This document shows, piece by piece, positions 17,350-27,278 of a stretch of DNA of 64,000 bases (the first letter of the stretch is position 1; each line of letters opens with the position of its first letter). The notes under the pieces are model-generated. The model worked only from the letters and a program-made list of their open reading frames with translations, did not search any database and was not told the DNA's origin. The DNA comes from Candidatus Intestinimonas merdavium (lineage in GTDB: Bacteria > Bacillota > Clostridia > Oscillospirales > Oscillospiraceae): the NCBI GenBank assembly GCA_019115785.1, contig DXCX01000027.1:1-64000 (forward strand), in the 5' to 3' direction. The position numbers and the translations under genes are program-made.

Positions 17350-19761
17350 ATGATGACCAGTGAACCCAATACCATCACCACCGTGCCTGTCCTGGCCCTG
17401 CGGGGTCTGACCATTTTTCCCAATATGCTTCTCCATTTTGATGTAGGTCGTGGAACCTCGATCAAAGCGCTGGATGAGGCCATGGCTGAAGGCCTCCCCA
17501 TCTTTCTGGTGGCCCAGCGCGACCTTACGGTGGAGGAGCCAGGGGAGAAAGACCTCTACACCATCGGCACTGTCTCCACTGTCAAGCAAATTCTCAGACT
17601 CCCGGGGGAAAATGTGCGTGTCATGGTGGAGGGCTCCTCTCGGGGGAAGCTGGTGAGTCTGAGTAAGACAACCCCCTTTCTCCAGGGGGAGGTGGAGGTG
17701 CTCTCTGTACCTGAGCACACCCGGAACACCCCCAGGACCGAAGCGCTTATCCGCAGTACTTACGAGCTTTTTGAGCGGTACGCCGAGCTCTCTCCCCGAA
17801 TGACTGGAGATGTGCTCATTAGTGTGCTCTCCAGTGAGGACCCAGGCTATATCGCCGACTATATCGCCCAGAATATCGCCATGCGAGCCTCTGACAAGCA
17901 GGCCATTCTGGAAGAACTCCATCCTGTGCGGCGACTCTCGAAGCTGGCTCACGCCCTGGGCAGGGAAGTCTCCATCCTTGAGCTGGAGCAGGAGGTTCAG
18001 TCCAAAGTCCGGGAGCAGCTGGCGGATAACCAGCGGGATTATGTACTGCGAGAACAGCTCAAAGTTCTCCGGCAGGAACTGGGGGAGGGGGAGAATGGCG
18101 ATAGCGAGCAGGATGAGTACCGTGCCCGTATCGAAAAGGCCGGCCTCCCCGAGGAGGCCGCAAAGAAGGCGGAAAAGGAGCTTGCCCGGCTGTCCAAGCA
18201 GCCCTTTGGTTCCGCTGAGGCCACCGTTATCCGCAACTATTTGGATGTATTGTTGGATTTGCCCTGGAACAAGCGCACCAAGGAGCGTACCGATGTGGCG
18301 GCAGCCAGAAAAATCCTGGATGACGACCACTATGGTCTTCAGAAGGTAAAGGAGCGCATTCTGGAATTTTTGGCGGTGCGCCAGCTGGCCCCCGAGCTCA
18401 AGGGACAGGTCATCTGTCTGGTGGGCCCGCCTGGTGTGGGTAAGACCTCTATCGCCATGTCGGTAGCCCGGGCCACTGGGCGAAAGCTGACCCGGATCTC
18501 TCTGGGTGGTGTCCATGATGAGGCTGAAATCCGTGGACACCGTAAGACCTACGTGGGAGCTATGCCCGGACGTATCATTGACGGTATCCGCCGTGCGGGA
18601 AGCCATAACCCCCTGCTGCTACTGGATGAAATTGACAAACTGGCCTCCGATATCCATGGTGACCCTGCTTCAGCCTTGCTGGAAGTGCTGGATGGGGAGC
18701 AGAACAGTACCTTCCGGGATAACTTCCTGGAGGTCCCCTTCGACCTTTCCGAGGTCTTCTTTATTACGACGGCAAATACCACCGACACCATCCCCAGACC
18801 GCTGCTGGATCGGATGGAGGTGATTGAACTCACCAGCTATACCGATGAGGAAAAGCTTCAGATTACCAAAGAGCATTTGCTGGCGAAGGAGCGCAAGCGC
18901 CACGGTCTGAAAAAATCTCAGCTCAAGCTTACCGACGACGCCATTCGAGCACTGATTACCGGCTATACCAGGGAGTCAGGGGTCCGGGTGTTGGAGAGGC
19001 GAGTTGCCGCGTTGTGCAGGAAAGCTACGATGAAGATCATCTCTGAAGATGTAAAGCAAGTTTCCTTAACTGCATCTGATTTAGAAGAATTTCTTGGCCC
19101 GAGACGTTACCATCCAGATCACCGGGAAACCGGGAAGCTGGTGGGCGTGGTAAACGGCCTTGCCTGGACGCAGGTGGGGGGTGAGATGCTCCAGGTGGAA
19201 GTCAATGTGGTGCCTGGCAGCGGTAAGGTGGAGCTCACCGGCAACCTGGGAGATGTAATGAAGGAGTCTGCTCGTGCAGCCCTGAGCTATATTCGGAGCC
19301 GAACCCAACGCTTGGGCATTGAGGAGGACTTCTATAAGACCAAAGATATCCATGTCCACTTTCCGGAGGGGGCTGTGCCCAAGGATGGGCCCTCGGCGGG
19401 CATTACCATCACCACTGCCATGGTTTCTGCCCTCACTGGTGCGCCAGTGCGGCAGGACATAGCTATGACAGGTGAAGTTACTTTACGGGGCAGGGTGTTG
19501 GCTATCGGTGGACTGCGGGAAAAGACAATGGCAGCGCTGCGCAATGGGATGAAGACAGTATTGATTCCTGCCGATAACGTGGGAGACTTGGAGGAAATCG
19601 ACCAGACGGTCCGTGCGGCCCTTCACTTTGTACCGGTGGAGCATGTGGATCAGGTGCTATCTGTAGTCCTGGAGATGGAGGGGACTCGTGCCCTGCCCGA
19701 TCTGGAAGCCGTGTCTGAGCCCGCCCAGGGAACGGTACACTCCTTGGATCTCAAGCAGTGA
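17350..19761 (+). CDS. lon: Endopeptidase La (Lon)
   Basis: 803 aa; LUD N-domain, GPPGVGKTSIAMSVARATGR, catalytic PKDGPSAGITITTAMVSALTG. Confidence 0.97.
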   Translation: MMTSEPNTITTVPVLALRGLTIFPNMLLHFDVGRGTSIKALDEAMAEGLPIFLVAQRDLTVEEPGEKDLYTIGTVSTVKQILRLPGENVRVMVEGSSRGKLVSLSKTTPFLQGEVEVLSVPEHTRNTPRTEALIRSTYELFERYAELSPRMTGDVLISVLSSEDPGYIADYIAQNIAMRASDKQAILEELHPVRRLSKLAHALGREVSILELEQEVQSKVREQLADNQRDYVLREQLKVLRQELGEGENGDSEQDEYRARIEKAGLPEEAAKKAEKELARLSKQPFGSAEATVIRNYLDVLLDLPWNKRTKERTDVAAARKILDDDHYGLQKVKERILEFLAVRQLAPELKGQVICLVGPPGVGKTSIAMSVARATGRKLTRISLGGVHDEAEIRGHRKTYVGAMPGRIIDGIRRAGSHNPLLLLDEIDKLASDIHGDPASALLEVLDGEQNSTFRDNFLEVPFDLSEVFFITTANTTDTIPRPLLDRMEVIELTSYTDEEKLQITKEHLLAKERKRHGLKKSQLKLTDDAIRALITGYTRESGVRVLERRVAALCRKATMKIISEDVKQVSLTASDLEEFLGPRRYHPDHRETGKLVGVVNGLAWTQVGGEMLQVEVNVVPGSGKVELTGNLGDVMKESARAALSYIRSRTQRLGIEEDFYKTKDIHVHFPEGAVPKDGPSAGITITTAMVSALTGAPVRQDIAMTGEVTLRGRVLAIGGLREKTMAALRNGMKTVLIPADNVGDLEEIDQTVRAALHFVPVEHVDQVLSVVLEMEGTRALPDLEAVSEPAQGTVHSLDLKQ

Positions 19762-19774
19762 TGGGGGAGGAGAC

Positions 19775-20374
19775 ATGATCAATCTGCAGATGGCAGAATT
19801 TGTCCGCTCCGCGGCGAAGAGAGAGGATTTTCCTCGGGACGGACTGCCTCAGATCGTATTTTCCGGGCGTTCCAACGTGGGAAAGTCTTCGGTGATCAAC
19901 CGCCTCTTGGGGCGAAAAAACTTTGCCAGAGTGGGCAGTGCGCCGGGAAAGACCACTCACATCAATTACTTCAAGATCGATGGGAAGTTTTATTTGGTAG
20001 ACCTTCCGGGCTATGGATACGCTAAGGTTTCCCAGGCAGAGAAAGCCCGGTGGGGCAGACTCATTCAGTCTTGGTTCGATGACCCCACTCTGATGACCCT
20101 GGGCTGCATGCTTGTGGACGCCCGGCATAAGCCCACGGCGGATGACTGTACCATGGGGAACTGGTTTAAAGAGACAGGTCGGCCCTATGTTGTGGTTGCC
20201 AATAAGCTGGACAAGCTGAAGAAGAGTGAGATTGAGCCAAATCTTCAACGCATCCGCGAGACCTTAGAGCTGGACAAATCTGTAAGGGTCATCCCCTTTT
20301 CGGCAGAAAAGGGGGATGGCCGGGACGCATTGCTGGGTGAACTGGCTGAGCACATTGGGGAGGGATTCCGATGA
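19775..20374 (+). CDS. engB: Ribosome biogenesis GTP-binding protein YsxC/EngB
   Basis: FSGRSNVGKSSVINRLLGRKNFARVGSAPGKTTHINYFKID, DLPGYGYAKV, NKLDKLK; after lon. Confidence 0.95.
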   Translation: MINLQMAEFVRSAAKREDFPRDGLPQIVFSGRSNVGKSSVINRLLGRKNFARVGSAPGKTTHINYFKIDGKFYLVDLPGYGYAKVSQAEKARWGRLIQSWFDDPTLMTLGCMLVDARHKPTADDCTMGNWFKETGRPYVVVANKLDKLKKSEIEPNLQRIRETLELDKSVRVIPFSAEKGDGRDALLGELAEHIGEGFR

Positions 20375-21129
20375 GATATGTCCGTGTGGAGCGACTGGGA
20401 AAGGTGCGCTGGGGCGTGCTGGACGGAGAGGTGGTCCACACCCTGAAATATCCTCCGTACGCGGGGGAGACCGAGTACTACGACGGCAAGACCTGGGATG
20501 TGGAGAAGTGCAGGCTCCTGGCCCCCTGCGAGCCTGGAAAGATTGTGTGCCTGGGGAAGAATTACCGGGATCACGCAGAAGAGATGGGGGAGGGCATACC
20601 CGAGCAGCCTATTTTGTTCATTAAGACGCCCAACTGTGTCAACGACCCTGAGGGGGAGGTCCATGCGCCAGCTTTTGTCCGACGCCTGGATTATGAAGGA
20701 GAACTGGCCATCGTTATGAAAAAACGAGCCAAGGACCTGAAGCCCGAAGAGGTGTGGGGCTATATTCTGGGATTTACCTGCCTCAATGACGTCACTGCCC
20801 GTGACATTCAGAAAGGGGATGGACAGTGGACCCGTGGCAAGTGTATGGATGGCTTTGCTCCAGTGGGACCGGTGGTCACCGATGAAATAGATCCCACCGA
20901 TCTGCTGCTGGAGACCCACCTTAACGGTAAAACGGTTCAGTCCGCCCGGACGGCTCAATTTATGACCAAAATCCCAGAGATGCTCGCCTTTATCACAGCT
21001 TCTATGACTCTTGAGCCTGGTGACCTGGTAGCTACTGGCACACCAGCCGGCATCGGTCCCATGGTACCTGGCGACACTGTAGAGGTGGAGATCCAGGGGA
21101 TCGGGACCCTCCGCAGCCGGGTGGTGTGA
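20371..21129 (+). CDS. Fumarylacetoacetate hydrolase family protein
   Basis: KIVCLGKNYRDHAEEMG, LDYEGELAIVM, GFTCLNDVTARDIQ, DLVATGTPAGIGPM. Confidence 0.92.
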   Translation: MRYVRVERLGKVRWGVLDGEVVHTLKYPPYAGETEYYDGKTWDVEKCRLLAPCEPGKIVCLGKNYRDHAEEMGEGIPEQPILFIKTPNCVNDPEGEVHAPAFVRRLDYEGELAIVMKKRAKDLKPEEVWGYILGFTCLNDVTARDIQKGDGQWTRGKCMDGFAPVGPVVTDEIDPTDLLLETHLNGKTVQSARTAQFMTKIPEMLAFITASMTLEPGDLVATGTPAGIGPMVPGDTVEVEIQGIGTLRSRVV

Positions 21130-21136
21130 GAGCTGG

Positions 21137-21170
21137 CCAACTTGTGCTTTTGGTCACAAGTTGGTATAAT
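21137..21170 (+). promoter_or_regulatory. Promoter overlapped by a perfect 10-bp inverted repeat (probable operator)
   Basis: CCAACTTGTG (21137-21146)-N8-CACAAGTTGG (21155-21164), directly followed by TATAAT (21165-21170); TTGTGC 17 bp upstream of it. Confidence 0.6.
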
Positions 21171-21201
21171 CAACGTTAAGCAAACGGAAGGGGGCGGCGG
21201 C

Positions 21202-21927
21202 ATGCTGCGGCATATCCCACTGGGAGGGATGTACAACCTCCGGGACTTGGGCGGCTATCCCGTTACCGGCGGTGGAGAAACGGCCTGGGAGCGGATGCTC
21301 CGGGGTGATAACCCGGAGCATCTTACGGAAGAAGACATTCAGTGGCTTCTGGAACGGGACATTACCACGGTAGTGGACCTGCGGAGCGAGGCCGAGGTCG
21401 GACATAAGCCCGACCAGCTTTCTGGAGTCCAGGGCTTTTCTTACCTCAACTGTCCCCTCCTGGAGACTGACCGGATGCCCAATCTAGAGAACGATGTGGG
21501 CGCCGGATATTTTCGGGTGCTGGAGGGGCGACGCCGTATGGTCAAGGCCTTACGGGCAGTGGCGGCCGCCCCGGGCGGTGTCCTCTTCCACTGCACAGCG
21601 GGGAAGGACCGCACCGGCCTGATGGCCGCCCTGCTTCTGGGTCTTGCCGGAGTGGGGCGAGAGGAAATTTTGGCCGACTATCAGGTGTCGGAAACCTATC
21701 TTGCAGATGTGATCTGCCAGATCAAGACGAAAGTTCCTGACCTCTCGGCCTTTGCCGGCGCCTCCAAGGCAGAGTATCTGAACGATTGTCTGAAGCTGGT
21801 TGAGACAAAGTATGGCTCCATCCACGGATATATTCAGGCCATCGGTTTGACGGAGGAGGAGCTCATCGCTCTGAGGAGAAAGCTTCTGCCAGCAGACGTC
21901 ACCGGAGGAGGCCGATCTCTTGGGTAA
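21202..21927 (+). CDS. Tyrosine-protein phosphatase (PTP-like family)
   Basis: NLRDLGGYPV and catalytic HCTAGKDRTG (HCxxGxxR). Confidence 0.9.
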   Translation: MLRHIPLGGMYNLRDLGGYPVTGGGETAWERMLRGDNPEHLTEEDIQWLLERDITTVVDLRSEAEVGHKPDQLSGVQGFSYLNCPLLETDRMPNLENDVGAGYFRVLEGRRRMVKALRAVAAAPGGVLFHCTAGKDRTGLMAALLLGLAGVGREEILADYQVSETYLADVICQIKTKVPDLSAFAGASKAEYLNDCLKLVETKYGSIHGYIQAIGLTEEELIALRRKLLPADVTGGGRSLG

Positions 21928-22597
21928 TTTTTCCGATTTTGCGCAACATATGGACTGGGCAGGGCTGGTGGATATGCTCTTATCGGTAGTGGCCATTCTG
22001 CTCTGTTTAACGGTCCACGAGACCTGCCACGGTTTGGCGGCCTGGGCACTGGGAGATCCCACCGCCAAGCGGCTCCACCGTCTTTCCCTCAATCCGTTAC
22101 GGCACATCGATCCCTTCGGCGCCCTCATGATGCTGGTGGCCGGTTTTGGATGGGCAAAGCCTGTTCCGGTAGATATGCGGTATTTCAAGCACCCGAAATC
22201 GGGCATGGCCATCACCGCTCTGGCGGGGCCTGTCTCCAATCTGGCTATGGCCTACTTGGCACTTTTGCTTCGGGCTGTCCTGCTGGCAGTTTATCATCCG
22301 GGTGCGGTGGTGTTGGAGGGGGCAGTGGACTTCTGTGAAACTTTGGCCATCCTCAATGTGGGTCTAGGGATCTTTAACCTGATCCCCTTTCCGCCCTTGG
22401 ACGGCTCCAAAATACTGGGGGCCTTTTTACCGGATCGTGCCTACTATCAGCTTATGCGTTATGAGTGGTGGGGGATGCTCCTCCTCATGGTGCTGTTGTG
22501 GCTGGGGGTATTCAGTGGCCCTCTGAGCGCCGCCCGGACCTGGGTGCTGGACTTGCTGCTCCAGAATGCGGCCTGGCCCTACTATCTGCTCACATAA
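21920..22597 (+). CDS. Site-2 protease family (M50) membrane protein
   Basis: TVHETCHGLAAW (HExxH), NLIPFPPLDGSKIL; hydrophobic TM pattern. Confidence 0.88.
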   Translation: MGNFSDFAQHMDWAGLVDMLLSVVAILLCLTVHETCHGLAAWALGDPTAKRLHRLSLNPLRHIDPFGALMMLVAGFGWAKPVPVDMRYFKHPKSGMAITALAGPVSNLAMAYLALLLRAVLLAVYHPGAVVLEGAVDFCETLAILNVGLGIFNLIPFPPLDGSKILGAFLPDRAYYQLMRYEWWGMLLLMVLLWLGVFSGPLSAARTWVLDLLLQNAAWPYYLLT

Positions 22598-22618
22598 CAT
22601 GAAAGGGAGAGGACGCCG

Positions 22619-23416
22619 TTGGACGGGCCCATTTATCATCTGGAAAAAGTGGTGAAGGCCAAGACAGAGGATCTGGAGGACTTCACTGGCCCTCTGGATT
22701 TGATCCTGGCCCTGCTGAGCAAAAATAAAATGGAGATCAAAGACATCCAGATCTCCGTGATTCTGGAACAATACCTGGCCTGGATGGAACGGAGAAAAGC
22801 GCTGGATCTAGAGGTTGCCAGTGACTTTGTCACTATGGCAGCCCAACTGGTCTTCATCAAGTCCCGGATGCTCCTTTCCATCCATGATGAGGAGGCGCTT
22901 TCCGAGATGGAACAGCTCATTGCTTCTCTGGAGGCCCACCAGCGGCATGAGGATTATCTGAAGATCAAAGCGGTGGCGCCGGAGCTTTCCGACCGGTTTG
23001 ATCTGGGGCGGGATTACATTGTCAAAGGCCCGGAGGCGATGCCCGCCGATCGGACCTACAGCTATGCTCACGACCGGGATGATCTGCGTCGGGCCATGCT
23101 GGCCGTACGGGAGCGGATGGGCACCCTGCTGCCGCCGCCGGTAAGTGTCTTTGACGGCATCGTGGGCAGGGAGCCCTATCCGGTGTCAGATAAGGCCGCC
23201 GAGCTCATCCAGCGACTGGTCCGCTTTGGTGTAACCAGATTCCGTGCCCTCTTTCTGGGCAACCGGAGCCGCTCTGAGGTGGTGGCCACCTTCATCGCTG
23301 TGCTGGAGCTGTGTAAGGCCAGGCGCATCCGCCTGGCGGGTACCGATACCGAATGTACAGTGACCTGTACGGGGGAAGGGGAGACCCAGATGGAAATCTC
23401 CACGGACGCCTATTGA
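22619..23416 (+). CDS. scpA: Segregation and condensation protein A
   Basis: DFTGPLDLILALLSKNKMEIKDIQISVILEQYLAWM; precedes scpB. Confidence 0.92.
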   Translation: MDGPIYHLEKVVKAKTEDLEDFTGPLDLILALLSKNKMEIKDIQISVILEQYLAWMERRKALDLEVASDFVTMAAQLVFIKSRMLLSIHDEEALSEMEQLIASLEAHQRHEDYLKIKAVAPELSDRFDLGRDYIVKGPEAMPADRTYSYAHDRDDLRRAMLAVRERMGTLLPPPVSVFDGIVGREPYPVSDKAAELIQRLVRFGVTRFRALFLGNRSRSEVVATFIAVLELCKARRIRLAGTDTECTVTCTGEGETQMEISTDAY

Positions 23417-23439
23417 CATACGGAAGGGGGGAGGGCCCT

Positions 23440-24108
23440 TTGAACGACCTAAAGGAGATTGAATCGGCCATGGAGGGCATCCTGTTTGCCTCTGGTGAGC
23501 CGGTCGGAGTGGAGCGGCTGTGTCTGGCTCTGGAGATCGACCGGGCTACCGCGGATGCAGTTGCCCAAAAACTTATGGATGACTATAGCTATCACCGCCG
23601 GGGTATCCGGTTGGTACGTCTGGAAACCAGCTATCAGCTCTGCTCGGCGCCGGAGCACGCTGATCTTATTCGCAAAACATTTGAGAGCCGACGCCCTCCC
23701 AAGCTGTCGCCTCCAGCTTTGGAGGTGCTGGCCATCATCGCCTACTACCAACCCACCACCCGGGCCTATGTAGACCAGGTCCGCGGAGTAGACAGTGCCT
23801 ACACCGTAGGCTTGCTTTTGGACCGGGAGCTTATCGAAGAGTGCGGCCGTCTGGCCGTACCCGGTCGTCCTATCCTGTATCGCACCACACCGGTTTTCCT
23901 GCGCTCTTTCGGTCTGAGCAGCCTGGATGATCTCCCGGAGCTCCCTGCCGCCGCACCGGATGAGGAGCAGTTGAAGGCAGACATGCAGACAGCATTGGAG
24001 CGTCTTCGGGATCTGAGAGAGGAAGGGGAGGAGCCCACCGAAGAGGAGTTGCGTGCAGCGGCGGAAACCCTGGCTCGGGCCGAAACACGGTCAGGTGAGG
24101 GAGGCTGA
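23440..24108 (+). CDS. scpB: SMC-Scp complex subunit ScpB
   Basis: IESAMEGILFASGEPV, LSPPALEVLAIIAYYQPTTRAYVDQVRGVDS. Confidence 0.95.
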   Translation: MNDLKEIESAMEGILFASGEPVGVERLCLALEIDRATADAVAQKLMDDYSYHRRGIRLVRLETSYQLCSAPEHADLIRKTFESRRPPKLSPPALEVLAIIAYYQPTTRAYVDQVRGVDSAYTVGLLLDRELIEECGRLAVPGRPILYRTTPVFLRSFGLSSLDDLPELPAAAPDEEQLKADMQTALERLRDLREEGEEPTEEELRAAAETLARAETRSGEGG

Positions 24109-24114
24109 GTCCCT

Positions 24115-24783
24115 GTGATCTGGATGGTCCTGGTATGCATTCTGGTGGCGTTATTTCTGGTATCCCTCATCCGGGTGGGGGTAAGAGCAGAATATGACCA
24201 GCGGCTCACCGTTCGTCTTCGGGTGGGACTGGTATCGCTACGGGTTTATCCTTTGCGCCGAAAAAAGGCAAAAAAGGAGAAAAAAGTGTCCACCAGACCA
24301 AAGCGGCAGAAAAAGCAGACGGAGTCAGAGGCCAAAGGAAAGGTTTCCCAAGATAAGCTCTCTTTGCTGCGGTCCCTGCTGCCGGTGGCATTGCGTGCAG
24401 CGGGGAGTCTTCGGCGGAAGATCTCGGTAGATCTGCTGGAGGCCCATATTCTGATGGCTGGAGGTGATCCGGCCTCAGTGGCAGTCGCCTTTGGCAGCGC
24501 CAACGCCATCATTGGTATGGTATTACCCCTTTTGGAGCAGAATTTCCATATCCGCCAACGGGATATCCGCACGGCGGTAGATTTTCAGCGGGCACACTCA
24601 GAGGTGTGGGCAAAGCTCTCTCTGTCCCTGACCGTGGGACAGGGCGTTGCATTTGCTTTGCACTTGGGGTGGCAGTCCCTGTGTGTCCTGATGCGCTGGA
24701 GACGACGACAGGACGAGAAGAAAGCGACCAAACAGATAACAGAAAGGGCGGTAGAATATGGAAAAGAACCATCCCATCAGTGA
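24115..24783 (+). CDS. DUF2953 domain-containing protein
   Basis: N-terminal TM, charged linker and conserved C-terminal region; overlaps the start of ytfJ. Confidence 0.75.
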   Translation: MIWMVLVCILVALFLVSLIRVGVRAEYDQRLTVRLRVGLVSLRVYPLRRKKAKKEKKVSTRPKRQKKQTESEAKGKVSQDKLSLLRSLLPVALRAAGSLRRKISVDLLEAHILMAGGDPASVAVAFGSANAIIGMVLPLLEQNFHIRQRDIRTAVDFQRAHSEVWAKLSLSLTVGQGVAFALHLGWQSLCVLMRWRRRQDEKKATKQITERAVEYGKEPSHQ

Positions 24784-25192
24784 GCTTATGTCTACCACGA
24801 TGCAAAAAATTCGAGAGATGGTGGACGTCAACACCATCGTGGGCACTCCCATTCACACTGATGATGGCGTAACTCTTATCCCCGTGTCCCGGCTATCCTT
24901 CGGCTTTGCCTCCGGAGGCAGTGATTTTACCACTAAAAACCAGAAGCCTGACGCAGAGAATTCCTTTGGCGGCGGCAGCGGCGCCGGTGTCAACATTGCC
25001 CCTGTGGCCTTCCTTATTGTCAAGGGAGATTCTGTGAAGCTGCTGCCTGTGGCGCCCCCTGCCGGAAACGCGGTAGACCGGGTGGTAGAACTGGTACCTG
25101 AGATGTTTGACAAGGTCACCGGCTTTATCGAAAAGCAGGATAAGGGCGACAAAGAGCCTGCTGAAAAGCACGCAGGCCATTACCAGGAGTGA
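24758..25192 (+). CDS. ytfJ: GerW family sporulation protein YtfJ
   Basis: HPISELMSTTMQKIREMVDVNTIVGTPIHTDDGVTLIPVSRLSFGFASGGSDF...GGGSGAGVNIAPVAFLIV. Confidence 0.93.
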   Translation: MEKNHPISELMSTTMQKIREMVDVNTIVGTPIHTDDGVTLIPVSRLSFGFASGGSDFTTKNQKPDAENSFGGGSGAGVNIAPVAFLIVKGDSVKLLPVAPPAGNAVDRVVELVPEMFDKVTGFIEKQDKGDKEPAEKHAGHYQE

Positions 25193-25264
25193 CTGGGGCA
25201 GCCGAGGATAATCCTGTGGTATGGCACGCATACTAATGGCATCTATCCTTTGAGGTGATGCCAC

Positions 25265-26365
25265 TTGAAGCGTTTTGCCGTTCTTTTGATGGCGCTGTCC
25301 TTGATCTATCCCACTGCCTATGCGGCGGGGCCGGTCGTCTCGGCCGCCTCCGCCATTTTAGTGGACGCTGAGAGCGGCCGGGTTCTATATGAGAAGGATG
25401 CCCATACCCGGCGGGGCATTGCCAGCACCACAAAGCTGATGACGTCCCTGGTGGCGGCGGAAGCGGTCATAGATCTGAGTGATCAGGTGGAGATTTTGAG
25501 GGAAGATACTCTCACAGAAGGTTCTTCTATGTATCTGAAAGTGGGAGAGCGTGTCACGGTGGAGGCCCTTTTCTATGGACTCCTGCTCCAGTCAGGCAAC
25601 GATGCCGCACTGGCCCTTGCCCGGTACTGCGCCGGGGATGTGGAGACCTTTGTTTCCTGGATGAATCAAAAGGCCCGTGACCTGGGTATGATGGACAGCC
25701 ACTTTGCCAATCCCAACGGTCTGGATGACGATGGACACTACTCCACCGCCGCCGACATGGCCCTTCTGGCAGCGGCTTGCATGGACAATGAACTACTGGC
25801 AAAGATAGTCTCCGCCAGGACGGCCACAGTAGGGGAACGGACTTTTGCCAACCACAATAAGCTGCTGAGTTTATATCCCGACTGCGTGGGTATGAAGACG
25901 GGTTATACCAAGGCTTCTGGACGCACTCTGGTATCGGCAGCCCGACGGGACGGCCAGTTGCTGTTGTGTGTCACCCTCAATGACCCTGATGACTGGAAGG
26001 ATCACGCCGCTCTTTTTGACTATGGCTTTGAGACCTTTTCCCGGTGTCTGCTGGCCAGTGCGGGTGGGGCAGTAGGGCTGGTGAGAACCACCGGCGCCCT
26101 GGTACCTGCGGTTCCGGTGCGGACGGCAGAGGAGGTGCGCTATCCCCTCATGGAGTCGGAGCATGTCCAGGCCAAGATAGAGCTGCCCGACAGCATCCAG
26201 GCACCAGTGGGTGATGATGTATCGGTGGGGTCATTGAATTTTACTCTGGATGGGGAGGTCATTGGGAAAACCTCTTTGGTATGTGCTTCTGGGGTCCATT
26301 CCAATCAGGCTCCAGCCGCCAGTCCGCTGGAGCGTCTATGGTCCCTCTTCCCCTGGGCGGGTTAA
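25265..26365 (+). CDS. dacF: D-alanyl-D-alanine carboxypeptidase (S11, DacF-like)
   Basis: Signal peptide; STTKLMTSLVA (SxxK), SGNDAALALA, KTGYTKASGRTLVSAARR. Confidence 0.9.
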   Translation: MKRFAVLLMALSLIYPTAYAAGPVVSAASAILVDAESGRVLYEKDAHTRRGIASTTKLMTSLVAAEAVIDLSDQVEILREDTLTEGSSMYLKVGERVTVEALFYGLLLQSGNDAALALARYCAGDVETFVSWMNQKARDLGMMDSHFANPNGLDDDGHYSTAADMALLAAACMDNELLAKIVSARTATVGERTFANHNKLLSLYPDCVGMKTGYTKASGRTLVSAARRDGQLLLCVTLNDPDDWKDHAALFDYGFETFSRCLLASAGGAVGLVRTTGALVPAVPVRTAEEVRYPLMESEHVQAKIELPDSIQAPVGDDVSVGSLNFTLDGEVIGKTSLVCASGVHSNQAPAASPLERLWSLFPWAG

Positions 26366-26406
26366 GCCGCCCATACATCTCAAATTCAGAAGAAAGAGGT
26401 GCCCTC

Positions 26407-27102
26407 ATGGAGGAACGCCTGCAAAAGCTGCTCTCCGCTGCCGGCCTCTGTTCCCGGCGCTCGGCGGAGGACTATATCGAGGCCGGTCGAGTCACCGTCA
26501 ACGGCCGACTGGCTAAGTTGGGAGACAAGGCCGATCTAAGCAGGGATCGGGTGGCTTTGGATGGAGTGGAGGTGGGCCCGGCGGTGGATCCGGTCTATCT
26601 CATGCTCAATAAGCCCAGAGGCTATGTGACTACCCTCTCCGATGAGGAGGGGCGTCCTACGGTAGCTCAGCTGGTGGCCGACTGCGGTGTTCGGGTATGG
26701 CCGGTGGGGCGGCTGGACTTGGACTCCGAAGGGCTGCTCCTTCTCACCAATGATGGAGTCCTTACCCATCATCTCATCCATCCCAGCCATGAGGTGGACA
26801 AACAGTACTTAGTGATGGTCACCGGCGATATTGAGGCTGCGCTGCCGGTACTCAATGGGCCCATGGAGTTGGACGGAGTGGCACTGTCACCCGCCCAGGT
26901 GGACCGGTTGGGGCCCAATCTGCTCTCTTTTCAGATCCACGAGGGAAAAAACCGGCAGATCCGCCGGATGTGTCAGCAAGTGGGCCTGACAGTAAAGGCA
27001 CTCCGCCGCGTACGGGAGGGACAGGTTCAGTTGGGAGGGCTCAAGCTGGGTAAGTGGCGCTACCTTACCGACGAGGAAGTGGCCCTGTTAAAGGCACGAT
27101 AA
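26407..27102 (+). CDS. rluB: Pseudouridine synthase, RsuA/RluB family
   Basis: S4 domain RLQKLLSAAGLCSRRSAEDYIEAGRVTVNG; LNKPRGYVTT; VGRLDLDSEGLLLLTNDG. Confidence 0.93.
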   Translation: MEERLQKLLSAAGLCSRRSAEDYIEAGRVTVNGRLAKLGDKADLSRDRVALDGVEVGPAVDPVYLMLNKPRGYVTTLSDEEGRPTVAQLVADCGVRVWPVGRLDLDSEGLLLLTNDGVLTHHLIHPSHEVDKQYLVMVTGDIEAALPVLNGPMELDGVALSPAQVDRLGPNLLSFQIHEGKNRQIRRMCQQVGLTVKALRRVREGQVQLGGLKLGKWRYLTDEEVALLKAR

Positions 27103-27139
27103 TTATGCAAGAAAATAGATTCTGTCTTGCAGATCGTGC

Positions 27140-27168
27140 TTGATTTTCCTTCCGGTTCCCGCTATGAT
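27140..27168 (+). promoter_or_regulatory. Sigma-A-type promoter upstream of the MurR/RpiR regulator
   Basis: TTGATT-17 bp-TATGAT; roughly 100-nt leader before the ATG. Confidence 0.55.
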
Positions 27169-27278
27169 AGTATTTGTTGAGCCGCCGACAGAGGATGATA
27201 AGCGTCCGCAGCATGGACCTTTTGGTCTGAACAGTAGCCCGGAATACGCCGGGGAGGAAATGTGAGGGTACCCCTATT

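Noticed and set aside
17281-18606. 441-aa minus-strand ORF opposite lon
   Set aside because: Antisense of the conserved Lon N-terminal/AAA region; low-complexity translation.
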